Shown here: positions 1 to 6,797 of the stretch, piece by piece
Position numbering within the stretch: the stretch's first letter is position 1
Layout of the letters: each line of letters begins with the position of its first letter
Program-made: the position numbers and the translations under genes
NCBI GenBank assembly: GCA_934654765.1
Contig: CAKUGX010000089.1
Span: 1-8,173 of the forward strand
From: an uncultured Collinsella sp.
GTDB taxonomy: Bacteria; Actinomycetota; Coriobacteriia; Coriobacteriales; Coriobacteriaceae
Length of the DNA: 8,173 nucleotides
Reading direction: 5' to 3'
The notes under the pieces: model-generated
The model's input: only the letters and a program-made list of their open reading frames with translations
What the model was told of the DNA's origin: nothing
Database searches by the model: none

Positions 1-1
1 C

Positions 2-142
2 CTTAAGCGTTCACCGCAGCAGGTCTCCCGCTACCGGCGTCGCATGATTGACGCCGGCATCATTGGAGAACGCGGGCGCGGAATCGTCGCTTTTGAATTG
101 CCATTCTTCCGCGACTACCTCGCCGCTCAATGCGTGAAATAG
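2..142 (+). CDS. C-terminal end of an ORC/Cdc6-like AAA ATPase (5' end outside the window)
   Basis: The open frame enters from the left edge and ends at TAG 140-142, giving 46 residues. They resemble the last ~45 residues of the complete ATPase at 3336-4454: both follow the pattern S-x-YR-x(3)-I-x(4)-I-x(3)-G-x-G-x-V-x-F-x(2)-P, then a Tyr near the end. In this family the segment is the C-terminal winged helix, expected to contact DNA or a partner. The ATPase core (Walker A and B) is off the edge and cannot be checked. The stop lies 6 bp before a palindromic repeat, and the gene converges on the uvrA2-type gene. Family assignment rests on this one alignment, about 10 identities over 34 positions. 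Confidence 0.6.
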   Translation, partial: LKRSPQQVSRYRRRMIDAGIIGERGRGIVAFELPFFRDYLAAQCVK

Positions 143-148
143 AAGTCA

Positions 149-179
149 ACGTGACAAAGGGGCAGTCCCTTTGTCACAT
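149..179 (+). repeat. 31-bp palindromic repeat, copy 1
   Basis: Two 14-nt arms surround the loop CAG (163-165). The right arm (166-179) is a perfect consensus arm; the left arm (149-162) differs at two positions. Copies 2 and 3 read CTG in the loop on the plus strand, so this copy is inverted relative to them. It sits between two convergent stops: the partial ATPase TAG at 140-142 and the uvrA2-type TAA at 183-185. It could form a strong hairpin in either transcript, but no T-run follows on either strand, so it is not a standard intrinsic terminator. Confidence 0.9.
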
Positions 180-182
180 CGT

Positions 183-2675
183 TTAGAGGTAACGGCCGGT
201 AATGCTCTTGGAGCAGGCAGCAATGTCGGCTGGCGTGCCGGTGCAGACGATTTGCCCGCCGGCGTCGCCACCGCCCGGGCCCATGTCGATCACATAATCG
301 GCGTTACGGATAAGGTCGAGATCGTGCTCGATCACGACAACTGTGGCGCCCTTGGCAACGAGGCCGTCAAACACACTCAGCAACACCTGAACATCGAGCG
401 GATGCAGGCCGATCGTGGGCTCGTCGAATACGAATACGGCATCGTCCTGCACACGGCCCATCTCGCTCGCGAGCTTAAGGCGCTGCGCCTCGCCACCCGA
501 AAGCGCCGGCGTGGGCTCGCCGAGCGTGAGGTAGCCCAGGCCCAGATCGTGCAAGGTCTGCAGACGCGTCTGAACTTTCTTGAGTCCCACCGTGGCGTCG
601 AGCGCCTCGTCCACGCTCATATCCATGAGCTGCGGCAACGTAAGCAGGCTCCCGTCCTTGCCCTCACGATGGATATGCGAAGCCGCGTCTGCATAACGCG
701 AGCCGCGACATGCCGGACAGACGATCTCGACGTCGGGCAAAAACTGCACGTCGAGCGATATCGAGCCCGTGCCATCGCACGTAGGGCAGCGCAAAGCGCC
801 AGTGTTGTAGCTAAAGGCACCCGCCTTGTAGCCGGCTGCCTTGGCCTCGGGCGTACGGGCGAAGGCGCGACGCAGCTCGTCATGGATGTCGGCATAAGTC
901 GCCACCGTCGAGCGCACGTTGGCGCCGATAGGCGTGGCGTCAATCAGGTTTGCGCGCGTGATGCCCTCGGCATCGACCCAACGCACGTGCCCCGGCAGGC
1001 GCTCGCCAGCTGCCTGCGCCTTGAGTGCCGGAATGAGCGTCTCGAGCACCAACGTCGTCTTGCCCGAGCCCGAAACGCCCGTCACCGCGACGAGACGGCC
1101 GCGCGGGATATCGACTTCGAGTGGCTTGACGGTATGAATGGTATCGGTCGCCATGCGGATATGGCCCCGGTCGAACATTTCCTCGTCAGTCACCTGCGGG
1201 CGCAAGCGCTTGGGGTCTGCGCGTAAAAACGGCGCGATGCGGCTGCCCTGCGCGTGCTCGATCTCGTCCACCGTACCGGCGGCGATCACATTACCGCCTC
1301 CTGCTCCGGCAACGGGGCCCATCTCGACCAGATAATCGGCTTCCGCCAGCACGCGCGCATCGTGGTCGACAACGACCACGGTGTTGCCGTCATCCACCAG
1401 GTCGCGCATCACGCCCACCAAGCCGTCGACATTGGCAGGATGCAAGCCGATCGAGGGCTCGTCCAGCACATAAAGCACGCCCGTCGATCGGTTGCGCACC
1501 ACGCGGGCAAGCTGCACGCGCTGGCGCTCGCCCGTGGAGAGCGTGGCGCCTGCGCGATCGAGCGAAAGGTAATCGAGACCCAGGTCGACCAGACGACGGG
1601 CCACGCTCAAAAACGAATCGCAGATATCCGCTGCCATGGGTTGCATCTCGGCCGGCAAGGATGCGGGCACCCCGCGCACCCACTCAATCGCCTCACCCAA
1701 CGTCATGGCCGCCGCCTGCGCCAGATTGATACCGCGCACCTGGGGTTGGCGCGCGGCCTCGGAGAGGCGCGTGCCGCCGCAGTCACGGCACGGGCCCTCG
1801 CGCAAAAAGCGAGCCACGCGTTTGAGGCCCTTATCGTCCTTAACCTTGGCGAGCGCATTCTCGACGGTATAGACGGCGTTGTAATAGGTAAAGTCAAGCG
1901 GCGTGGCGCCCTCGCCGTTTTTGGGAACGTAGAGAATATGCTTCTTAACCGCCGGACCATGGAACACGATGTCGTGCTCTTGAGGTGTGAGCTGGTTAAA
2001 CGGCACATCGGTACGCACACCCATCTCGCCGGCTACCTGCTTCATCAAGTCCCACATGAGCGTGCCCCAGGGAAGCACCGCGCCTTCGTTGATGGTCTTG
2101 GACTCGTCGGGCACCAGGCTCGCTTCGTCCACCTCGCGCATGACACCGGTACCGCCACAGGTGGGGCATGCACCGCCGCTATTGAAAGCCAAATCCTCGG
2201 CACTCGGCGCGTAGAACTCGCGGCCGCATGTCGAACACATGAGCGGCAGGCCTGCGGCCACGTTAAGGCTCGGCTCCACACGCGCCCCGCAATGTGGGCA
2301 CACGTGATGGGCACAGCGGCTAAAGAGCAAACGCAGACTGTTGTTGAGCTCGGTCATGGTGCCAAAGGTCGAGCGTACGCCTGGCACACTAGGGCGCTGA
2401 TGCAACGCGAGCGCCGCCGGCACGTGCAGCACTTCATCCACCTGAGCGTGCTCGGCCTGGGTGAGCCGACGGCGGGTATAGGTGCTGAGCGCCTCCAGGT
2501 AACGGTGCGAGCCCTCGGCATAAAGAACTCCCAGCGCCAGCGAGCTCTTGCCCGACCCCGACACGCCGGCAATACCCACGAGCTTTCCCAGCGGAATATC
2601 GATATCGATGTTCTTGAGGTTGTGGACACGTGCACCGCGCACCTCGATAGCACTTGGTTGTTGCGACACCGTCAT
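183..2675 (-). CDS. uvrA: UvrA2-type (DrrC-like) UvrA paralogue lacking the UvrB-binding domain
   Basis: This 830-aa twin-ABC ATPase has the UvrA layout. Residues 37-44 are Walker A GVSGSGKS; CPHC (126-129), CSTC (147-150) and CPTCGGTG (from 170) form the first zinc region; 379-386 is the first signature, LSTGERQR; LDEPS follows as Walker B. The second half has Walker A GVSGSGKT (533-540), a zinc module with CPTC (630) and CPAC (653) around FLPDVEIVC, signature LSGGEAQR (725-732) and FDEPT. Canonical UvrA is about 940 aa and carries a UvrB-binding domain of roughly 115 residues after the first LLF motif. Here only about 20 residues separate CPHC from CSTC, so that domain is missing, as in UvrA2 and DrrC. 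Such proteins bind DNA and are linked to damage or drug tolerance without a normal UvrABC role. The ATG at 2675 is chosen for its GGGAAGGGGAG site; the frame continues upstream into repeat copy 2, which is unlikely to be coding. The STGE (not SGGE) first signature is a departure from UvrA1. Confidence 0.92.
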   Translation of the reverse strand: MTVSQQPSAIEVRGARVHNLKNIDIDIPLGKLVGIAGVSGSGKSSLALGVLYAEGSHRYLEALSTYTRRRLTQAEHAQVDEVLHVPAALALHQRPSVPGVRSTFGTMTELNNSLRLLFSRCAHHVCPHCGARVEPSLNVAAGLPLMCSTCGREFYAPSAEDLAFNSGGACPTCGGTGVMREVDEASLVPDESKTINEGAVLPWGTLMWDLMKQVAGEMGVRTDVPFNQLTPQEHDIVFHGPAVKKHILYVPKNGEGATPLDFTYYNAVYTVENALAKVKDDKGLKRVARFLREGPCRDCGGTRLSEAARQPQVRGINLAQAAAMTLGEAIEWVRGVPASLPAEMQPMAADICDSFLSVARRLVDLGLDYLSLDRAGATLSTGERQRVQLARVVRNRSTGVLYVLDEPSIGLHPANVDGLVGVMRDLVDDGNTVVVVDHDARVLAEADYLVEMGPVAGAGGGNVIAAGTVDEIEHAQGSRIAPFLRADPKRLRPQVTDEEMFDRGHIRMATDTIHTVKPLEVDIPRGRLVAVTGVSGSGKTTLVLETLIPALKAQAAGERLPGHVRWVDAEGITRANLIDATPIGANVRSTVATYADIHDELRRAFARTPEAKAAGYKAGAFSYNTGALRCPTCDGTGSISLDVQFLPDVEIVCPACRGSRYADAASHIHREGKDGSLLTLPQLMDMSVDEALDATVGLKKVQTRLQTLHDLGLGYLTLGEPTPALSGGEAQRLKLASEMGRVQDDAVFVFDEPTIGLHPLDVQVLLSVFDGLVAKGATVVVIEHDLDLIRNADYVIDMGPGGGDAGGQIVCTGTPADIAACSKSITGRYL

Positions 2676-2697
2676 CACTCCCCTTCCCGTTGATCGA

Positions 2698-2728
2698 ATA
2701 TGACAAGAGGACTGTCCCTTTGTCACAT
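2698..2728 (-). repeat. 31-bp palindromic repeat, copy 2
   Basis: The right arm (2715-2728) is perfect and the loop is CTG (2712-2714). The left arm (2698-2711) has three changes, so the hairpin is weakened on that side. The last base of the repeat, T2728, is also the third base of the GNAT gene's TAA stop read on the minus strand. The copy fills most of the 52-bp gap between the GNAT stop and the uvrA2-type start. Confidence 0.88.
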
Positions 2729-3282
2729 TACTCGTACCGTGCCTGCCTGCGCCAGTCTTCGCAGGTCAAATACGTAAAGCACTCGGTACGTACATCGCCC
2801 ATAAGCTCGCAGGGCACGTCGCGCTCAACGTGATGCGGCGCGAATCCACACTTTTGCTGAACGCGTAACGACTTGTTATTGCCCTCGTAATATCCGCACC
2901 AAAGCGCCTTGCAGCCAAGCGTTTCGAACGCATAGCGCTGCATGGCTCGCACCGCCTCGGGAGCAAAGCCTCGGCCCCAGAACGGCTTGGCGACCCAATA
3001 GCCCACCTCGAACTCGAGCCCGCCTCTTTGGCTGTTCGACTCGCAGCGAGGCGGCATGAGCCCGATGCTGCCCACGGGCTCGTCTGCCTCAGCCAGGCAA
3101 ATGGCAAAGGTATGGGGCGCCGCAAAGACCGTCCGAATGATCTCCCTGCTCTCCTCAATGCTTCGATGGGGCGGCCAACCCGCAGCCGGCCCCACGTCCG
3201 GATCGCTCGCATATGCAAACAGGCTCGCCGCATCCGTCTCGCGCCACGGACGAAGCGTCAAACGCTCGGTATGAATCACCAT
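2728..3282 (-). CDS. GNAT N-acetyltransferase, RimJ/RimL type
   Basis: The 184-aa protein begins MVIHTERLTLRPW, the usual RimJ/RimL opening, in which the ERLxLR strand starts the GNAT fold. The acetyl-CoA loop is visible as FWGRGFAPEA (101-110), preceded by the FEVGYWV strand (91-97). The C-terminal motif NNKSLRVQQKCGF (135-147) is the typical N-x(2)-S-x(2)-V-x(2)-K-x-GF element. The family moves acetyl groups from acetyl-CoA to amines such as ribosomal-protein N-termini, amino acids or small molecules; the substrate cannot be read here. An ATG seven codons upstream (3303) has no ribosome site and abuts repeat copy 3, whereas the ATG at 3282 has AGAGAGG at good spacing. The gene lies between repeat copies 2 and 3, and its TAA shares one base with copy 2. 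Confidence 0.9.
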   Translation of the reverse strand: MVIHTERLTLRPWRETDAASLFAYASDPDVGPAAGWPPHRSIEESREIIRTVFAAPHTFAICLAEADEPVGSIGLMPPRCESNSQRGGLEFEVGYWVAKPFWGRGFAPEAVRAMQRYAFETLGCKALWCGYYEGNNKSLRVQQKCGFAPHHVERDVPCELMGDVRTECFTYLTCEDWRRQARYE

Positions 3283-3305
3283 GTTTTGACCTCTCTCAGA
3301 CATCG

Positions 3306-3336
3306 ATGTGACAAAGGGACTGTCCCTTTGTCACAT
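3306..3336 (-). repeat. 31-bp palindromic repeat, copy 3 (perfect)
   Basis: This is the best copy: 14-nt arms that are fully complementary around a CTG loop (3320-3322 on the plus strand). Its last base, T3336, is also the third base of the ATPase TAA stop read on the minus strand, the same geometry as copy 2. In minus-strand sense both copies 2 and 3 are preceded by GG(T/C)ACGAGTA and followed by (T)CGAT, so the shared unit is longer than the palindrome. Confidence 0.92.
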
Positions 3337-4454
3337 TACTCGTGCCATAAAATGCGATCGCGAATGTATGCGCCCAGCATGGGCACGGTAAACCGGACCA
3401 GGCCGTATCCGGCGGCCTCGATGACGCGCTCGCGAATCAGGCTTGCGCGATATTTACTCGTCCAGCTCTGGGTGCGATCACAGCGCTCAATGATGTCCGC
3501 CATGCGCGTCGGCTTGCCCTCGTCAACCGCCATGGCCTCGATAAAGAGACGCTGAGGGCTGCGCAGCCCGTAATACAGAGGCGCGTCAACCGCTTCGTAG
3601 AACTCGGAGACGGCATCCGCATGGCCAGCCTCGACATCGTGCCTTTCGATGACCTGCGAGCCACGCCGGACAGCAGAGCGCCACATGTAATATCCCACCA
3701 GCTGGACCATGTAGGGATGCCCCATACTCTTGCGTGCCGCAAGGTCCGCCGTCTCCGCGTCAACGTAAAGGCCTGCGTCTTTGACCGTCTGGATATATGA
3801 ATCGCGCACCTTGGGCAAAGAAATCGCCCCCAGCGTACGCTGCTGAGCACGGCGCAAAAACGTCACGCTCGGTTCTTCGAGCAGATCGTCAACCATACTG
3901 GGCAAGCCGGCAAATACCAGCGCAAGACCGCACTGGTCGCTATCGGGCAGGCCCGTAGCATCCTGATCTCCGAGCACCTGCTGATAGAGAACGGCAAGAG
4001 CCGCCAGCTCCTCGATAGACGCAGACTGTGCCTCGTCAATCGCAAACAGTATGCCCTTGCCTGGACCGAGCTTCTTGAGGCGCTCGTTGACCAGCCCTCG
4101 TAACGTCTCGCCCTTTGCCCGCGCCGCCTCGACCGACATCCGGCCAAACGACGGCCCGAACTCCATTGACGTCACAACGGGTTTATTCGAGCGAAGCGCG
4201 TCGGCTAAGCGGTCGCATAAGCCAAGCGAAGCGGAATCGGAGACAACCGCCCATCCGCGCTCGCTGGCTAGACGTTGCAGCTCCCGCAGGAGAACCGTTT
4301 TGCCGCAGCCGCGGTTTCCCGTAATGAGCATGAGCCTACCCGGCGCTCCGGCGCCGTTATCGAGCCCTTCCTCGAAATCTTCGATGACCGACTCGCGACC
4401 GATGAGTATCGGAGGCCGCTTGCCGGCCGTTGGCTTAAAGGGGTTTGGATTCAT
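3336..4454 (-). CDS. ORC/Cdc6-like AAA ATPase with C-terminal winged helix
   Basis: The 372-aa protein opens MNPNPFKPTAGKRPPILIGR, the N-terminal style of a widespread actinobacterial ATP-binding family. Walker A is GNRGCGKT (46-53) and Walker B is ILFAIDEAQ with D140-E141. A lid-like region follows, and the last ~45 residues look like a winged helix. No membrane segment or nuclease motif is visible. Proteins of this shape act as DNA-bound switches, but the biological role of this branch is not established and I do not assign one. The start at 4454 is supported by CGAGGAGG six bases upstream. Three tandem 10-bp repeats over a promoter-like sequence precede the gene, which suggests self-regulation. 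The 3' end meets repeat copy 3. A fragment of a paralogue lies at the left edge on the opposite strand. Confidence 0.85.
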   Translation of the reverse strand: MNPNPFKPTAGKRPPILIGRESVIEDFEEGLDNGAGAPGRLMLITGNRGCGKTVLLRELQRLASERGWAVVSDSASLGLCDRLADALRSNKPVVTSMEFGPSFGRMSVEAARAKGETLRGLVNERLKKLGPGKGILFAIDEAQSASIEELAALAVLYQQVLGDQDATGLPDSDQCGLALVFAGLPSMVDDLLEEPSVTFLRRAQQRTLGAISLPKVRDSYIQTVKDAGLYVDAETADLAARKSMGHPYMVQLVGYYMWRSAVRRGSQVIERHDVEAGHADAVSEFYEAVDAPLYYGLRSPQRLFIEAMAVDEGKPTRMADIIERCDRTQSWTSKYRASLIRERVIEAAGYGLVRFTVPMLGAYIRDRILWHE

Positions 4455-4488
4455 GTCGGCCTCCTCGGATTGGCAAACGCTGTTAATA

Positions 4489-4518
4489 GTTATACCAACT
4501 TATACCGAGTTATACCAA
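4489..4518 (-). promoter_or_regulatory. Predicted promoter of the AAA ATPase gene, embedded in the tandem repeats
   Basis: On the minus strand TTGGTA (4518-4513) and TATAAC (4494-4489) are separated by 18 bp, matching the sigma-70 type -35 and -10 hexamers at 4/6 and 5/6 positions. Transcription would start near 4482, leaving a leader of about 28 nt with its GGAGG site. A protein bound to the repeats would cover the polymerase site directly. Confidence 0.45.
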
Positions 4519-4519
4519 C
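4490..4519 (-). repeat. Three tandem 10-bp repeats upstream of the AAA ATPase
   Basis: Plus-strand units are TTATACCAAC, TTATACCGAG and TTATACCAAC, laid end to end with no spacer. Units 1 and 3 are identical; unit 2 differs at two positions. A 10-bp period places the units on the same face of the helix, as expected for cooperative binding of one protein. On the minus strand each unit reads (G/C)T(T/C)GGTATAA, so each also contains a TATAA -10-like core. Confidence 0.9.
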
Positions 4520-4522
4520 AGG

Positions 4523-4553
4523 ATGCGACAAAGAGACTGACCATCTATCACCT
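4523..4553 (-). repeat. Decayed copy 4 of the 31-bp palindromic repeat
   Basis: Aligned without gaps to the copy 3 consensus, 24 of 31 positions match, including the block GACAAAG and the loop CTG. The changes fall mostly in the right arm, so the hairpin is largely lost. The TGA stop of the TetM-like gene (4550-4548 on the minus strand) coincides with the TGA within the consensus arm ATGTGAC. Orientation equals copies 2 and 3. Confidence 0.65.
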
Positions 4554-6551
4554 ATGGCCGAAAAACTCGGCGTCCGCCGCTCGCCAGGGGCGGAAGGTGG
4601 CGGGATCGACCTTTACGTGGGCTGCAGCGGGTACGTCGTACCATTTGACCGTGTAGCCGGCGCCGTGAGAGCAAAAGACCGAGTCGGGCATGTTGGGCAG
4701 ATCGGCCTCGGGTTCATAGGCCGCCGTCTCGATTACGCGCTCGGCATCATGACAGGCCGCATAACCGGCGAACTCCAGGTACAGATGCCCGCGACCACTC
4801 GTGTAGGCAGCCACCTCCAGCGCATAATCCTGCACCTCGGATGCCGGCACGCGACCCACAAGCTTCGCCCGGTCTCCCGCCATCGTCGGCGGCTCGTACT
4901 CGGCACCCATGCGCGTGGCATCCGAGAGCGCCCGGCCCACGCACTCCCCCGGCACCTCGAGCTCAAAGCAATACCACGGCTCCAACAGCATCGCCGCGCC
5001 GGCCTCACGCGCCTGCATGAGCCCCTGGCGAATCGCACGGTACGTGGCCTGGCGGAAATCGCCGCCCTCGGTGTGTTTGGCATGAGCGCGGCCACCCGTG
5101 AGCGTAATGCGCACATCGGTGATGGGCGAGCCGGTCAGCACACCCAGATGATCGCGCTCCATAGCGTTGGTGAGCGCCAGACGTTGCCAGTTAAGATCGA
5201 GCTCGTCGGTCGAGGTCACGGTGCCAAACTGCACGCCCGAGCCCGCCGGCAGCGGCTCTAAGCGCAGGTGCACCTCGGCATAGTGACGCAGCGGTTCAAA
5301 GTGGCCCACGCCCTCGACCAGCTGCGAGATGGTCTCCTTGTAGAGGATGCCACCGGGCTCAAACTCAACCGCAAGGCCAAAGCGATCGGCCAACACCCGC
5401 TGCACGACCTCGAGTTGCACGGCGCCCATCAGCTGCAGGTGAATCTGCTCCAGATGCGTATTCCAGCTTACGCCGAGCATGGGATCTTCGTCTGCCAGCT
5501 CAGTCAGCGCTTTGAACACCGCGTGGACATCGTGTTCGCCCGGAAGCACCGTATAGGTGAGGACCGGCGCAATGACGGGCGCATCGCCCGCGGGTTCCGC
5601 GCCCAAGGCGTCCCCCGGGCGAACGTGCGCAAGACCCGTCACGGCACAAATACCGCCAGCAGCAACTTCTTGGGCAAGCTCATACTTCTCGCCGTTATAG
5701 ATGCGCACTTGATCGACCTTCTGCTCCCACGCCTCGGCACCGGAACGTCCGTCAATCATCTGCTTGGCGTGCAGCGTGCCGCCGGTCACTTTAACCCAAG
5801 CCAAACGCTCGCCGCGATCTCCGCGGCTGACACGATAGACGCGCGCGGCAAACTCCGGGAGCCACGCCTGTTCACGCATCAGCGCGCATATACCATCCAG
5901 CAGCTCGTCCACGCCTTGGTTCTTGAGCGCCGAGCCGGCAAAACAGGGAAAGAGCTTGCGCTCGGCAACCATGCGCGACAGCGTTGCGACAGAAAGCTCA
6001 CCCGCTTCAAGAAACTCCTCGAGTGCCGCCTCGTCCAACGCAGCAGCATCCTCCCAGGCGGCACCGCCCGCCAACAGTTCGTTGGCATCCAGGCAGCCTT
6101 CGGAAAGACGCTGCCCAAGCTGTGCCAGCAAAACATCGCGGCCGGGATGCTCCAAATCGATTTTGTTGATATAGATGAACGTCGGGATGTCATAGCGCGC
6201 AAGCAGGCGCCACAGGGTTTCGGTGTGCCCCTGCACGCCATCGTTGGCACCCACAACCAAAATCGCATAGTCGAGTGCGCGCAGCGTGCGCTCCGCCTCG
6301 GCAGAAAAATCGACATGCCCCGGTGCATCCACGAGCATGACATGGGTATCGCCGTGGTCGAGCACGGCCTGCGACGAGAAGATCGTGATGCCGCGCTCGC
6401 GCTCGATCGCGTCAGTGTCCAGATGCGAATCGCCATCGTCCACGCGGCCGCGCTTGCGAATGCGACCCGCGTTGAACAGCATGGCCTCGGCCAGCGTGGT
6501 CTTGCCGGCATCGACATGCGCCAAGATTCCAACGACCGCTTGCTTCGACAT
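4548..6551 (-). CDS. TetM/EF-G-like translation factor GTPase, function uncertain
   Basis: The 667-aa protein has the EF-G/TetM domain order. GTPase motifs are G1 AHVDAGKT (11-18), G2 RGITI (53-57), G3 DAPGHVDF (75-82, keeping the catalytic His), G4 NKID (129-132) and G5 GSAL (206-209). A beta-barrel and ferredoxin-like domains follow, ending in an EF-G C-terminal domain with YTSGRGHLYLEFAGY. It is slightly longer than TetM (639 aa), with a distinct tail, SHGAGYTVKWYDV (628-640). TetM-type proteins eject tetracycline from the ribosomal A site through domain IV loop III (YSPVSTPADF in TetM). The matching position here reads HAKHTEGGDF (490-499), so tetracycline protection should not be assumed. 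The start at 6551 has AAGAGGAGAG just upstream and begins the conserved MSKQAVVGILAHVD; the frame runs a further 23 codons upstream without a comparable site. It diverges from mscL and is the first of four co-oriented genes. Confidence 0.85.
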   Translation of the reverse strand: MSKQAVVGILAHVDAGKTTLAEAMLFNAGRIRKRGRVDDGDSHLDTDAIERERGITIFSSQAVLDHGDTHVMLVDAPGHVDFSAEAERTLRALDYAILVVGANDGVQGHTETLWRLLARYDIPTFIYINKIDLEHPGRDVLLAQLGQRLSEGCLDANELLAGGAAWEDAAALDEAALEEFLEAGELSVATLSRMVAERKLFPCFAGSALKNQGVDELLDGICALMREQAWLPEFAARVYRVSRGDRGERLAWVKVTGGTLHAKQMIDGRSGAEAWEQKVDQVRIYNGEKYELAQEVAAGGICAVTGLAHVRPGDALGAEPAGDAPVIAPVLTYTVLPGEHDVHAVFKALTELADEDPMLGVSWNTHLEQIHLQLMGAVQLEVVQRVLADRFGLAVEFEPGGILYKETISQLVEGVGHFEPLRHYAEVHLRLEPLPAGSGVQFGTVTSTDELDLNWQRLALTNAMERDHLGVLTGSPITDVRITLTGGRAHAKHTEGGDFRQATYRAIRQGLMQAREAGAAMLLEPWYCFELEVPGECVGRALSDATRMGAEYEPPTMAGDRAKLVGRVPASEVQDYALEVAAYTSGRGHLYLEFAGYAACHDAERVIETAAYEPEADLPNMPDSVFCSHGAGYTVKWYDVPAAAHVKVDPATFRPWRAADAEFFGHR

Positions 6552-6797
6552 GGCTCTCCTCTTATTGCAAGCCCATCGCACGCGGCGACGGGCATCCTCG
6601 TTCCACACTGGATGATACAATTTACGGGCCGGCGGGCGAAGCGGGCCCTATCCCCCGACCGAGCTCATCGCCCTGCGTTGCCGCGCGGCGATTTTCGTAG
6701 GTTCGCGCCTTGCGAAAGCCGGCACCTCCCCTTTTTTGTCTGCCCGGGCTTATCTGGGGCAGTAACAACGCGAGCCCCACAACTGCGAGGAGCCACC
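6552..6797. promoter_or_regulatory. Divergent intergenic region between the TetM-like GTPase gene and mscL
   Basis: The 246 bp must hold the promoters of both genes. For the GTPase gene a possible -10, TATCAT (6617-6612, minus strand), lies about 60 bp before the start, but its -35 partner TTCGCC is poor. No convincing promoter was seen for mscL. GC-rich inverted segments occur around 6627-6650 (GGGCC and GGCCC) and at about 6702-6716 (TTCGC and GCGAA). No small ORF with a good ribosome site was found, so there is no sign of the leader peptide known upstream of some tet genes. Confidence 0.35.

Noticed and set aside
149..179. The palindromic repeat as an ordinary Rho-independent terminator
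   Set aside because: The stem is strong, but none of the copies is followed by a T-run on either strand. A role at transcript ends remains possible through another mechanism.
171..2693. Long plus-strand open frames opposite the uvrA2-type gene (for example 171-1226 and 1254-2693)
   Set aside because: They are antisense shadows of a GC-rich gene, have no recognisable domains or ribosome sites, and oppose a gene with every expected UvrA motif.
2676..2726. A 17-residue N-terminal extension of the uvrA2-type protein starting at GTG 2726
   Set aside because: It would translate repeat copy 2 and has no ribosome site, whereas the ATG at 2675 has a strong one and leads directly into the family N-terminus.
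2698..3336. The repeats as a CRISPR array
   Set aside because: Copies are separated by whole genes, differ in orientation, and no cas genes are present.
4275..6797. Long plus-strand frames opposite the TetM-like GTPase, one of them continuous with mscL
   Set aside because: The GTPase reading has all five G motifs. The upstream extension of mscL has no family similarity, while the ATG at 6798 has a good ribosome site and the MscL N-terminus.
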